Assembly (NCBI GenBank): GCA_963575745.1
Contig: CAUYUJ010017808.1
Location: 1-64,000, forward strand
Source: Prorocentrum cordatum
Lineage: Eukaryota > Sar > Dinophyceae > Prorocentrales > Prorocentraceae
Length of the DNA stretch: 64,000 nt
Direction of reading: 5' to 3'
The translations under genes and the position numbers were made by a program. Numbering within the stretch: position 1 is the stretch's first letter; the number at the start of each line of letters is the position of its first letter. This document shows positions 1-11,096 of this stretch, piece after piece. The notes under the pieces are model-generated. The model had not been told where the DNA came from. It searched no databases and saw only the letters and a list, made by a program, of their open reading frames with translations.

Positions 1-3000
1 CCACCCACCCGCCGCCTCCCCCCCTGCCGTCGTGCTATCCCCCTGCCTCCTCATCACAATCCTCGTCCTCTTGCCAATTCCTCACAATCCTCCTCCCCCT
101 AGCCACCTCCTCGCCATCCTCCTGCCCCCTCTTCCACCCCTCCCCTGAAGTTCCTTAAAGCTCATCGCTGCCTCTCAAGGAAGCAAGTCCCAAGCATCCG
201 TCCTCGCTCCCCTCGAGCAAGCGCCGCTCCGCCTACGAAGGCGGAGCTGCTTTGAACTGAGAAAACCGCCTGCGCTCGTCCGCGCGTTCATGGTCGAACG
301 CGCGGGCCACCTTGCAACGCAATTCCGCCCCGCGGCCTCGGCGTGCCAGCGGCCCCACAAGAGCACGTAAGTGCTGCTAAGGTGCCGAGCAGCATTGCTC
401 GATATGTAGCGCTGGAGCAGCGCCTGCAGCGCGACCCAGCCCCTGCGCGCCCCATGGCGCGCTGTTCAAGCGGCAAGAAACGATCGCTCGAAACGCCACA
501 TGCGCTGTCGGACGCGCAGCCCATACACGTCGGGCCCGTCGCCTTCCATGCGAGGCGGCGAATCGGCCGAGGCCGCCTCGCCGAGCGGCCCCAGGGCCGC
601 GGGCCGAAGCGACCGCTGGCTGCGGCTGCGGCCCCTGGCCGCCACGTTGGGCCAGCCTGTCGGGACGCTCCGTCGGCCCGCCCTGTCGGGCTGCGCGTCT
701 GGGTGGGCGTCAGTGGGCGGGGGGGGGGGGTCTGACTCTCGGCCCGCGCAAACCACGCAGCTGGCCATGGCGGCCATTGCGGCAGTGTTGGGCCAAGGCG
801 GCCGCCATGGCCTAGGTTGTCAGCCTTACCTGCCTTGACCAGACACACTCGGATTGCAATGCCGAGGGCGCAAGGCGCGCACGCAACCAGACACCAGGCC
901 CCGCGGCCTCAAGGCGGCCTGAAGGTAATGGAAGCCTTCTGCTGGGCCCGCAACAGAAGGCACTCGGAGACGAAGACTGCGTGAGAGCCCGACCCCAAAA
1001 GGCCACAGCCACTGAAACGGAAACATGATTATGCGAGCGCCGATGGGCGCGCATCCCAACTGCGCCCCCCCACCCGCGGGCGCCCGAACCCCGCGAACCC
1101 CGCATGATGGGGCTTCCCCATGGCGATGGCGGGGTCTCCGCGCCCTATGCCGCGGACGCTGCGGATTCGACAGGCGTCGGCTCCGACGTCGCGACGCAGG
1201 TGGACTCAGGGCGCCCGCGCCCATTGGCTCAATGGTTGGCATCCGCCCGCACGCGCCCTCCCGTGGCCACCGCCCATGGGCGCGAGCGGTGTCCACCTCC
1301 CGCGTGCGCGACCTCTGCCAACCGCCTGCGGGGTGCACACGTCGGCCACTGCCAACGAAAAGAACCAACCCAGCAAATCCTGACACCGAGGAACCCGATA
1401 ACAGGTGTTGCCGAGCAAGAAACCAAATGCGGCGCCAAATTGCGTGGAAGTGCCTTGCGCAGCTGCGAGTGAGCTTCACGGCTTGGCAGGGTGGCGTGTG
1501 CGTGTATGTGCGTGTGTGTGTGGGGGGGTGGGGGGGGGCACGCCGATTGTCGGGGTGACCCCCATCGGGGGCCCTGGAGCGAGCGCAGATCGATGCCGCG
1601 ATCCCGAGTTGCGCGCGGGCTGGGTCGCGGCTTGGGGAGCGCAGCCGAGAGCCGAGAACTCGGACTGCGGGCCGAGGGCGCGCTGCGCCTGGCGCGCGGC
1701 ATCGGACGCAAGGACAAAGGCTCAGGCCATGGGCTCGGCGGCGCAGGGGCGCCGAACGCGATGATCTGGACTTCAAGCCCAACGTGTAGGGCCCAAGGCT
1801 CCGCGCGCACGGCCCTGGGCTCACGGCGCGGGGCGCGCGGTGTTGGGGCTTCTGCCTGGGGCCGCCCAGCTCAAGTCCCAGGATCACACAACCCAGAAAA
1901 GGGGGGCGCATTGCATTCGGAAGGCCGAAGGGCCTCGCACCTGAGCCACCAGTCCATGTAAGCAGCGAGCCAGACGCCGAAGCCAAACTCCGAAGCGGCG
2001 CGCCCCCGCGCTAACACACTGCGCCAGGAAAGCCGCGAGCTAGTAGCCCGAAGCTCGAGGCCGCCGCAATCAGCCCGAAGCGTTCCCAGCTGGGTCCCAA
2101 CGCGAAGCCCTGGGCTTTGAACCACGTGCACGAAAAGCCGTCAGCCCGAAATGCGTGCATTAACATCAAGCCTTTAGCACTGCGATCTCAATCGCAGACT
2201 TAAGCCCTCGGAAGCAGGCACTGGGCACCGCGAGCCCTCAAGCCTCATGCCCGCAAGCTCCTGGGTCGCGGCTTGGTTCGCAGAGCCCAGAGTCCGATGC
2301 CAGAGGCCCGCGACCCCCCCCCCCCACCACCACCACCACCACCCACCCACCCACCCCGCCCACCCCATTTCACACCAAGTCTTGAAACACGCCCGCCGCC
2401 CCTAGGCCCTAGGCCCGATGCCAAGGGCACACCCGCAACAATCAAAGCCAAAGCCACCCCCCACTACCACCACCCCGCACACGCGCACACACGCGCACGC
2501 GCGCACACGCACCACCATCAACCACCACCACCACCACCCACCACCCCAACCACCACCACCAACCCCGCACCCCACCTCACCCCACCCACCCGCCCACCCA
2601 ACCCCGCCAACCTCACCCACACACATCTCCACCGCCCGAAGCTTCGAGTCGCGGGCGATGGGGCCTTCGAGCACCAGACCTCAACCCTTAGAGACATTGC
2701 AGCAGGAGCCTTGGGTCTCCAGCTTCGGCGGCAGCAGTCTGGCAGAGATCGCAGCTGCGTTCGGTGAGTCCTTCGCCACATAAAATCGCGCCCACCAAAT
2801 GCACCTGCGCTGCATTCCGCTGGGGGCGACGGGCGGGGCACGTTCCCGCTGGGCAGCGAACGACAGCGCGATTATCAACGCGCACACACCATGTAGGCAG
2901 CGATTACGGCTGCGGAATTGGCTACCAAGGTACTGTTCGTCGCGCGCGTACATCTTTGTAGATGCGCATAGCTCGCGTAAGCAATGGCGAACTCACCCCT

Positions 3001-4850
3001 GATGGCGAACACCTGACCGCATGTTAGCCACTGCTGCGATATACAAACAAATGGGCAAGTACTGCGGCTCGCCCGAGCGGCGGGCATCTGGACGCGTGAA
3101 CACTTCGTTCGCCACATCGGTGGCCCGTTGGGCGCGCTGTTCTTGTTGCGCTGGCTGCGAGCTGCAGGCGGCGGACCAGACCAGCCAAGCTTCGGCGTCA
3201 GCAGATGGCTTCGAAGACATTCATCACTGGGGGCAGAAACGCACCATTACCAGTGGCGTCAAGAGCGCCTGCGTGGCGAATACCAAGCAGCATTCCCCTT
3301 GGAAGAATTATTAATGCGCGGGGGGGGGGGCGCCTGCTGGCTCGCTCATGAAGCACATATGAACCCCGACAGAAGGCGGGTGGGCTACGTTTCTCACATT
3401 GGAAACATCAACGCCCATGGAAGGATCTTGCTTTCTTCGGTCGGAACACTGAACCTGCCCACTGTCCAAGGATGCGATGTAATGCAAGAGCTTGCTTGTT
3501 CAATGCAGCTCTCAGGGTAGTGATGGGCGTGGGCAGCGGCAGGCGCTGATCCATGACGGGCCCCACGCGCGCCATCCAACTGATTATCGCGCGGTGACGG
3601 CGCGCGGTGCTGCTTGGCAGAAGAATTGAAGACCGTCGGCCTAAGCCCAACATAATTTCGGTTGGTGGTTGGTACGTTGATTAGCGCCGGTAATGCATGT
3701 ACTGCCGCGCGTGCCATATGGTGTCGCGTCGGCGCGCGCGGCTGGCTTGTCGAACCTTTGTCCGATAGCATGCAAAACCGCAATGACCCCCCCCCCCCGT
3801 CGAGCAATGGCCGTCGCCCCAAACAGTTGCAACCGCGCGCAACTGAGCAACTGGCACTGGCGCGGGCACATTCGGGTGTGGGGGGGGGGGGCCTGGGATC
3901 TGCAACGAAACCAGTTCTGGCGGTGGTTGTATGTTGGGCCGCCACAAACCCCCGATGAGCCCACGAATGGAATCGGGCCTGGCGCCTGGCACGCGGTGCG
4001 CACGAAGCTGGCGCCTTGGTGCTAACCAAACGAATGTGACAAACAATAGACCTGAGGCTGACGGGAGTCTGGAATCGCGCACGATACACTGCCGCGAAGC
4101 ATGTAGGAGAGCATGGGCTAGCATGGAAATTGGGGCCCTCGGCATTGGATTGTAGCCTCGGGATGTATCGCCAACGGAGGCGCAGATGTGAGCCTCTCGG
4201 GGCATCAACGAGGGTGAGTCCCGTTTGTCATATGCAATCCCCCGTGCAAGGTACACCGTCTAAGAGTCGCGTTCCTCGAAATTGGAGCGTAATCTGGCTA
4301 GCAAATTTCATGGCATGCCAAATATTGGCTCGAGGGCTTCAGGTGGACACGCGGGCATTGCGCGGCGCGCAGCATCGCAGTTCCAATGCCTAAGGCATGC
4401 CATGCACGAGCGCGAGCCGTGATGCCGAATTGCATGACGCACAGACTGCAGCGAGAGGTGCATGCACACCCCGTAGCTGTATGAAACGCGAACGCCATGT
4501 CACAAAATCGCTGCTTCGACCCAGGGGTTCAGCCGCAAGGCGTGCGCCCGCATTAAGCCAAAGGCTGCCAGTGAAGGGGTGGGTGGGGCGCGCGGTGGCC
4601 GCAAGCCGCGCTCGCGCGTTGCGCTGCAAATGGAGCCCGTGCTGAGTTGCCCTGTATATAGCAATTGAATCGCGATGCTCTCATGTCCACCGCGTTGGCA
4701 CGCGGTGTATTCATCGCATGCTTTGCGATGGCGTGCGCCGCACTGCTCTGGTTGCGCTGGCGCGCGTTTCTTGTAGTGCATCGCGTTGCCATGCGCTGGC
4801 GCGCGCTGGTTGGCAACGCGCGCTGATATGTCGGCGCGCGTTGCTTGAGC
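1..4850. other. GC-rich non-coding stretch, no gene supported
   Basis: Frames on both strands here are rich in Arg, Ala, Pro and Gly and overlap freely, as expected of high-GC non-coding DNA. No recognisable domain or convincing exon was seen. It contains G and C homopolymers (for example near 718, 1530, 3320, 3788 and 3880) and a C/CCA-rich block at 2310-2640. Confidence 0.6.
2310..2640. repeat. C/CCA/CA-rich low-complexity block
   Basis: A run of C, then CCA and CCCA units, then alternating CA/CG around 2480-2512, then more CCA units. The proline/histidine and glycine frames across it are products of the repeat and are not genes. Confidence 0.85.
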
Positions 4851-5029
4851 TGCAAGTGTCATTCTACAGCATCATCAGCATCATCATCATCAGCAGCATC
4901 ATCACCACCCGCCTCCTCATCATCCTCGGACTCCTCCTCCGCCGCCCCCTCCCCCCTACCAATCCCCTGTGCCCTCCTTTTCCGATCGCCTCCTCCCTTC
5001 TTCGCGCTTTCCACGAAGGCGACATTCAG

Positions 5030-5230
5030 AACGGCTGGGGGAACGCATGGCCCAGTCGCTTGCTTGACCAAACGTGCCCCACACGTTTGACCACATAGAC
5101 GCATCCAGAAAGGTATGGCAGTGGTGAGTTGCCGTAGGCATCTTCAATCTCTCTGTATATAGTTGTCCAAATACATACATATCTGCGCCCCGTCGGGCTC
5201 ATTGATGGCAGTCTTAGCGCGGGGGTGGGG
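5030..5230 (-). CDS. possible coding exon, unknown protein
   Basis: The minus frame across this stretch is less biased than its surroundings (Tyr, Ile, Val, Trp, balanced charge), with segments reading RRYVCIWTTIYREIED and LPYLSGCVYVV. It lies downstream, on the same strand, of the better supported exon at 5549-5948, so the two could belong to one spliced gene, but I could not define a junction. A second frame over the same bases is also open, which lowers confidence. No family recognised. Confidence 0.22.
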
Positions 5231-5548
5231 TGGCCAAGGGCTGCCTGGAACTTGCCAGAGCTGTCTCTGAATCCCCCCTGAACCGCCGCGCCGCGCCCCC
5301 TCCCCAAGGCGCGGGGCAGTGCGAGGGGGCAGTTGCTGACTGGTGATGTTGGGCGAGGTTCGGGGGAGGAGGGAGGGGAAGGCAGGGCGGGGGAGGGAAG
5401 CATGGGAGAGGGAAAAAGGCGGAAAGGGTATGAGGAACGAGGCATGGTTTTGTTGCCCATGGAACGTGGCATGTTGCCGAGTGCCCGTGTACCCCTACGA
5501 GCGGCTGGGAACGAATATTGACATCAATTGGTATCCTGGCTACGTGCA

Positions 5549-5948
5549 TCAGTCGACCACAATCACCTCACCGACGCAGCGGGGCAGCATCCCGAATTTG
5601 GTGGAAACGTCAAGCACGGGCGTCGTTGCAACACGTTTGGATGAACCAAGCTTGGGGAGCCACACCCCACACGCGTGCATCTTGTACTTGGGGCGAGAAC
5701 GGGCCTTCGGTGTGATACTGCTCCGCGCTGCATGGCCCTGGCTGGAGACGCCATCGATCTCGGGGTTGTAATCCCAGATGGACTTGGCAGCAAATAGATC
5801 CGTGCACTCGCCTGGTTTCGGCGGCGCCCCCGTAGACGGGATGAACAACCAACCGCACCACTGAGATGGCCGAAATCTCTTCTCTGGCGGCTCGGCCACA
5901 TCTACGCCAACATCGCTCATGCCCCCCAAGCCGCACCAACTAGATATG
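5549..5948 (-). CDS. probable exon of an unknown protein
   Basis: The minus frame gives about 125 residues of balanced composition unlike the Arg/Ala/Pro frames around it. It starts near an internal Met (MSDVGVDVAEPPEKRFRP), continues through WCGWLFIPSTGAPPKPGE and SIWDYNPEIDGVS, and ends GEVIVVD before a stop. An intron just before that stop is possible because another frame immediately downstream also reads sensibly (HVARIPIDVNIRSQPLVG). No known domain was recognised. Not enough is visible to tell an expressed exon from an old copy. Confidence 0.4.
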
Positions 5949-6545
5949 CATGCGCAGCGGCCCCTCCCCCTGGACTCGGGCCTGAAACATAATTTAGATT
6001 GCGACGCCGACCAGTTTAGACACGGGCTGCAGTCGAGTTGCTCACGCCCCGCGGGCCACGCTGGCACATCCACGCGCACACACACACACACAACACACGC
6101 AACCGTCTGACATTGAGAACCACTGCCTCGTCAACCCAGTAGCCAAGAATAGCGTTCGGGGTACACCTCAACTCAGCTAGCAACGCCCGCAGAACTCCAC
6201 CACTATGTGCACAACAATTGCGGTCGAACCGCATATGCCCACACATGCGCCCACACGAAGAAGCAAGTGCACATGCCCGCGCAACCCGCATCCACGGCTG
6301 CAGGGACCCAGCGGTCTCATCACAGTTCGGGGGGGGGGGGGGGGCTACACACAGGGTGGATTTGGCAGTGGTTTCGCTCTGGCATGGACATCGCACCCTG
6401 CCGAACAGACTGTCGCACTTGCAGCTGCGCTCCCGACCCCCGCCATCGCTAGCTGCACGGTCCCAGCTAACCCTTAGAAAACGAGAAGCCCCGACTCAGT
6501 CGTATCTGAAGTAGATCCTGGCACCTGCCTGATCCGCACCTCCTC

Positions 6546-7250
6546 CTAAGGGGTGCGCTCGGGGCTGTCGGGCATGGGGATGGCGGTGCGACCCGTCGCC
6601 GTCTTGATGGGGTAAGGGTTGGCCGCCACCAGCACATTGTCGGGGTCCACAACGACCTTGGACACGGGCAGCTTGTCCTTGCAGCGGGTCTGGCTGTTCA
6701 CCACCCTGATGTTCACGAGGCCCTCGATGCTCATCTGCTGCGTGCCCTTCTTAAGCTCCTCTGGGCTGAAGCACGGGGGAGTGGAGGCTTGGAGAGGGCG
6801 CGGCGGGGATAGGGGGGGGGGGGGGCGACAACGCCGCCGTCCACCGCTACCGCCAACATCGCCATCGTCACACTCGTCCCTCTACCCTTGCGCTCGCATT
6901 TCCCTCACAGGGTCCTCTGTGACCACATCGCTCAAAGCCTTGAGCACCTTCACGACCTTGGCATCCTTGTACCCAGCCTTGTTCGAAATGCTCTTGACAA
7001 GATCGTCAAAGCTGACTTTGCTGACCGTCTCCACGTGCTTGGCCGTCTTGGGCGCCTCCTTTTTCACCTGTTTCTGCTGCTGCTTGGGCGGTTCATTGCT
7101 GTCCTGTGTCTCCGTTTTCTCCTGGTTCTGCGGCCCGGCCTCGCCCTCTGCGGCCTGGGCATGTGATGCCTCGGCGGCTGGCTCGAGCTGCGGCCCGAAG
7201 TTGAACGCCGAGTCGCCCATCGCGTCGGCGCCAGGCTCGATCTGGAACAT
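6546..7250 (-). CDS. HU/IHF-like (bacterial histone-like) DNA-binding protein, two exons
   Basis: Exon 1 is 7250-6915 and exon 2 is 6758-6546, joined in frame to give 182 residues. Residues 1-75 are acidic, Gln/Lys-rich low complexity. From about residue 79 the sequence matches the HU fold: a helix reading FDDLVKSISNKAGYKDA, a second helix KVLKALSDVVTE, then across the intron ELKKGTQQMSIEGLVNIRVV, the beta-strand segment equivalent to KKGexVxLxGFGxFxV. HU-like proteins bend and compact DNA; dinoflagellates use such proteins on chromatin that is poor in histones. The intron (6914-6759) has a GA donor, an AG acceptor and a CAGAGGA direct repeat at both ends. A good acceptor (TTGCTGTTCCCAG, ending 7273) lies 22 nt before the chosen ATG and could be the spliced-leader acceptor. 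A later Met at 7220 is an alternative start. The usual lysine-rich tail of dinoflagellate HLPs is not evident. Confidence 0.72.
6759..6914 (-). other. GA-AG intron in the HU-like gene
   Basis: Removing these 156 nt joins VVTE to ELKKG in the order expected for HU. The 7-nt sequence CAGAGGA occurs at both junctions, so the donor dinucleotide is GA when the acceptor is AG. The intron contains a run of G on the plus strand (about 6818-6830). Confidence 0.65.
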
Positions 7251-7424
7251 GTGGCCCCGAAAGAAATGCTGACTGGGAACAGCAAGAACCTCAACTGAAT
7301 CTGAGACTCGAGAGGGAATCGGGCTACAGTGAACGTGACAGTGGCGGGAACGCACGTGAGTAGGTGCTGAGAGGCCAGGTGGGAACCAGATGCGTTCGCC
7401 GAAGAGTCACCCCAAAAGGACGAA

Positions 7425-7590
7425 CCCAAAAGGGCCATAGAGGAAGACGGGCTGACGGGCATGGCTATAGATGAAGGCGGGCTGATGGGCATGGCCACCC
7501 ACCTAAGAACCCAGGAGGCCATCGAGGAAGAACCCAAGAGGCCATAGAGGAAGACGGGCTGATGGGCATGATCACCTAAGATGGGGGCGA
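7425..7590. repeat. degenerate tandem repeat (AGAGGCCATAGAGGAAGA type)
   Basis: Variants of a phrase built from GAGGCCATAGAGGAAGA and CGGGCTGATGGGCATGGC recur at least four times in about 160 bp with uneven spacing. It lies upstream of the HU-like gene on its strand. No coding sense was found. Confidence 0.6.
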
Positions 7591-7789
7591 GGCCCTCCGC
7601 TGGGCCACCCCCACTCCGCCGCCCGCGAGAGCGCGAGAGACTCGCGCCAACGGGCGCAGGCAGGACGGGCGAGGAGCAAGGACAATGGGGGGAACCCGCG
7701 GGGCGGCCGAACCTAAAGCGAGCGTCTGGTACCGACCGCATCTCGGGATTGCCTCGCACGCTGCTGGGGGAGCTGGCCCAAAAGGAGGG

Positions 7790-8740
7790 CCGAAAGGTGT
7801 TTGCACCCCCGACTGGTTATCTTGCGACTTCCTCGGGTGCCTCTTGGAAGCTCGTTGGAAGCATATTTGGACGTCTTGGGGGGCCTCTTGGCGGTCCTGG
7901 GGTGCCACTTCGAGCATCTTGGGTGCCTCAGGTGGCCTCGTTGGCCCTTGGGGCCTCTTGGGGGTATCTTGGGAGCCCCATGGAAGCCTCCTGGGCGCTT
8001 CTTGGAGCCGCGTGGGCGTTTCTCGGGCGTCCCCTGTGGCGCCCCTGGGAGCCTTGGGGGGCGCTCTTGGGGCCATTTTGGGGGATATTGATCAAAGAGG
8101 GGGGTCGCCAATCCGCGCCCCCCCCTCCAGAGCTCCCAAAATCGTGTGTTGGACCACTCCTGGCGCGCTGTCGGGGCGCCCTCGGGCTCCCTTGGGGCCG
8201 ACTTGGGGGCCCCCTGATGCCCGCATTGCTGCCCTCTTGGGCAATAGTTGAGCAATCCTTAAGGATGTTGGGGCCCCTTGAACAAGCTTAGGCAACCTTG
8301 TGCCCTCTTGGAGCAATATCGGGGCCCTCTTGGGCCATCGTGGGGCCCTCTTGGGCCAGGTTGGCCAATCGTGGACCCTCTTGGAGCCATCTGGGGCAGT
8401 CTTGGAGCCAGTTTGGGGCCCGCTTGGGCAATATCGGGGCCCTATTGGGCCATGTGGTGCCCTCTTGGGCCAGCTTGGGGCCCGCGTGGGCTCTCTCGAG
8501 GCACTCTTGGAGCAAGTTCGGGCCCTCTTGGAACATTATTGGTCCATCTTGGGGCAATATCGGGGCCCTATTGGGCCATCTTGGGCCCTCTTGGAGCCAT
8601 ACTGGGGCCCTATTGGGGCAAGATCGGGTCCTCTTTAGAACATCATTAGGCCATCATTGGGGCCTTTTCTGGGGCCATCGAGGGCCATGTTGGGCCCTCT
8701 TGGAACCATATTGGGACCCGCGTAACCCAACGTTGATGTT
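7790..8740. repeat. degenerate CTTGGGGCC / GCCCTCTTGGGCCA repeat block
   Basis: About 950 bp built from short diverged phrases such as TTGGGGCC, CCCTCTTGGGCCA and CAATATCGGGGCC, spaced roughly 10-30 bp apart. Frames through it read as monotonous Leu-Gly-Pro-Ser-Trp, a product of the repeat. Blocks with the complementary phrase occur at 10485-10990, 17440-18080, 40860-41300 and 53195-53665. Confidence 0.75.
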
Positions 8741-8909
8741 ATCGTTGTTGCTCTAATTGTCGGCAAGGCTGGGACCCGTGCTGGGGCGGAGGGGGGGGGG
8801 GGGTACTTAGGGCACGCGGGCGCAGCCCCCCCCCTGTTACCATGCGAAGCAACTCGCAATGGCTCAGCGCATGGACTGGCCATGCAACACGTCATCCTGA
8901 TGATTTTGG

Positions 8910-9150
8910 GAACCGACGGCGACCAGAAAACCGACACGGCGACATGGTTGACAATCACCAGCGGTCCAAAACATATGCATCGAAATATTTTTGTCGGTTT
9001 TCTGGCCAAGCCCATTTTCAAAAACAATGTTTTTGATGACAAAAACAAGGTTTTTGATGACAAAAACAAGGTTTTGAAAATGGCCGTGTCGACGTCGAGA
9101 ACCGAGGGCGGCCAGAAAACCGACACGGCGTCATGGTTGAGAACCTGCGT
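8910..9150. repeat. direct and inverted repeat cluster around GGCCAGAAAACCGACACGG
   Basis: The phrase (G)(G/A)CCAGAAAACCGACACGG occurs near 8928 and 9109, with an inverted copy (TGTCGGTTTTCTGGCC) near 8991-9006. Between them CCCATTTTCAAAA is complemented by TTTTGAAAATGG, and TTTTTGATGACAAAAACAAGG is tandemly repeated. The arms could fold into a long hairpin, as in a short inverted-repeat element. Confidence 0.55.
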
Positions 9151-9183
9151 TGTTCAGCATACATGCGTCATGGCATCGTCGAC

Positions 9184-9185
<2 letters not shown>

Positions 9186-9249
<64 letters not shown>

Positions 9250-9270
9250 ACGTCGTCGTCGTCGTCGTCG
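9186..9270. repeat. (GTC)n microsatellite
   Basis: About 28 near-perfect GTC units with one AAC interruption near 9248. All three frames are open through it and give poly-Ser, poly-Val or poly-Arg, none of them evidence of a gene. Confidence 0.95.
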
Positions 9271-9831
9271 CCGACGTCTTGCAGACGAACCCCCTTCGAC
9301 CTCGGTGCAAGAGAACGCAGATCCCCCGAGGCCCGAATACTAAACGCCCAGCGCTGCTACCAACCGAAATCGAGATTTTCTTGCTCTGTTGAAGGAAAAC
9401 ACGTCAGTCAGCTCGGCGCGTGCGGCCCAGCCGCAGAACATGCACGCGCGAATCAAGCATCAAGGCTGCAGGAACGGCTCTGGGCCCTCGCCGTCGTCGC
9501 AGGGCCTCTCGCACGCAAACAAGTCGGTCGCGCCAGGGACCTTAAGCAAATCCTGTCTAGCTACGAACCGATCTTCGTGAGAGAAAAACTCGAAGCGAGC
9601 AAGCATATGATTATCCTTGCTGGCGTTGTTTGCTTTCAGCCAGGCGGCTGAAAACGTGCAAAAAACCGAGAGAAAACCCGAAAGCGAACAGTAAAAACAA
9701 AAGCCCACTAAAAGAAATACAGGCGGCCAACAAACCGAGTGGCCGGCCTGCTGCACCACCGGCCTCCCGCTTTTTACTTTCCTTCCCCGATCTGGAAAAC
9801 CTGCAAGGGGCGCATCCTAGACTGTGATTGG

Positions 9832-10075
9832 GATTCCCACACACTGCTTCAAAACCGCGGTCCTTATAGTAGCTGATCTTGCCACCACAGAAGTCGACAA
9901 AGGAAAGACAATTCCCGTGTGGCCCGTGATGCACAGGAGCAGCGGGTGGCACATGTCCACCTGCAGGTGCCACTCCGCCCTCGTCGGGTGCAGGCCCAGC
10001 GGGGACGTGCACTGCAGGCTCTGGAGGCGGCGGTGGCGCTGGTGGGTCTTCAGCGCGCTCGTCCTCCTCCTCGGG
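9832..10075 (-). CDS. cysteine-rich exon, unknown dinoflagellate-type domain
   Basis: A minus frame opens with an acidic and then proline-rich stretch (EEEDERAEDPPAPPPPPEP), then becomes distinctive: HGPHGNCLSFVDFCGGKISYY, followed by FEAVCGNPNH. The Cys/His spacing with the KISYY and FEAVC.NP.H phrases looks like a small metal-binding module; I recall similar phrases in uncharacterised dinoflagellate proteins but cannot name a family. There is no ATG at the 5' end, so this is probably an internal exon. The 3' boundary is likely near the AATCACAG at 9831-9836; beyond it the frame turns low-complexity. No partner exon could be assigned. Confidence 0.42.
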
Positions 10076-10484
10076 GGATGGCAACGCAAAGCGGTGGCCT
10101 TACCCCTCATGCACCAGGGCCCCGCTGGCACGCACACACTGTGACTGCCCAGGAAGCGGGAGGGGGCGGGGGGCGAGGGATTGCGAGAGGATGCGAGGAG
10201 AACTGGGGTCGGAGGATGGTGGTAGTCCAAGTGCAAAAGGGAAGGATGAGCGAACGATGAAGCATAAGGAGCAGAGAAGACGGGCTGAGGTCTGGCAGGA
10301 GGAGCAGAGACGACGGGCAGAATGAGGAGGAGGATGAGGACGGTGAGGAAGAGGAGGAGCAGAAGTGAACGCGAAGCGGCACAATACTAGACTTGGCATG
10401 CAATGAGCACACAACAAAACGGTACGCACTGCTAACCATCGCGGCCTAGTGCGGCCATTACAAAGTAATGCAAAAGTCTGGCTA

Positions 10485-10990
10485 CAGACGGCCCACGAGG
10501 CCTGCGAGACGCCCCAAGAGGCTTCCAGGAACACACCCAGGAAGGCCCCAAAACTCAAGTTTCATTGATACCCCATGCGTGTTTGAAGGACGCTGGCGCC
10601 ATCGCCCCCCCCCCCCCCCGCTTCCCGACGCTCCAAGACGGCCCAAGAGGCGCCCAACATCGCCCCCTGACAGCCCAAGAGGCCAAACAGAAAGCCCCCG
10701 AATTGCCCAATGCACAAACAACAGCACGATACGCATCCAAAGCGGCCCCATTAGCCTCCCAGGCGGTTCCACGAGGGCGCCAAGACGGGGGACCCGCACT
10801 GACATTTCGAGCCCTCGCCGAGCTCCCCATCCCCCCCCCCCCCCCCCCCCTCACCCCCACCCATCACCCCGCCCACTAGGAGGCCCACCAGAAGCCCCAG
10901 GAAGCCCCCAGAGGCCCCCACGAAGCTCACAATACGCACCCAAGAGGCTCCCAGGAGGCCCCCAAACTGCGCCCCAGGGCACCCGAGAGC
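10485..10990. repeat. degenerate GGCCCCAAGAGG-type repeat block, two C homopolymers
   Basis: Short phrases such as GCCCAAGAGGC, CCAGGAAGCCCC and GAGGCCCCCA recur irregularly, the complement of the phrase in the 7.8-8.7 kb block. It is interrupted by C runs at about 10605-10619 and 10830-10850. Non-coding. Confidence 0.65.
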
Positions 10991-11096
10991 GATCCGAAGA
11001 AGCCACACGAAACATCCTCCGCCTTCTCATCCTCCGCCTCATCCTCCCCCTCACTCCCCCACCTCCTCCGCCTCATTTGGCCCCTCGCGGGGCAGC

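Noticed and set aside
826-1986. 386-codon minus-strand frame
   Set aside because: Arg/Pro/Ala-rich high-GC frame overlapped by several equally open frames; no motif.
7790-8740. Leu-Gly-Pro-Trp repeat protein
   Set aside because: All frames on both strands are similarly open across a degenerate repeat; no start, splice or composition evidence favours one.
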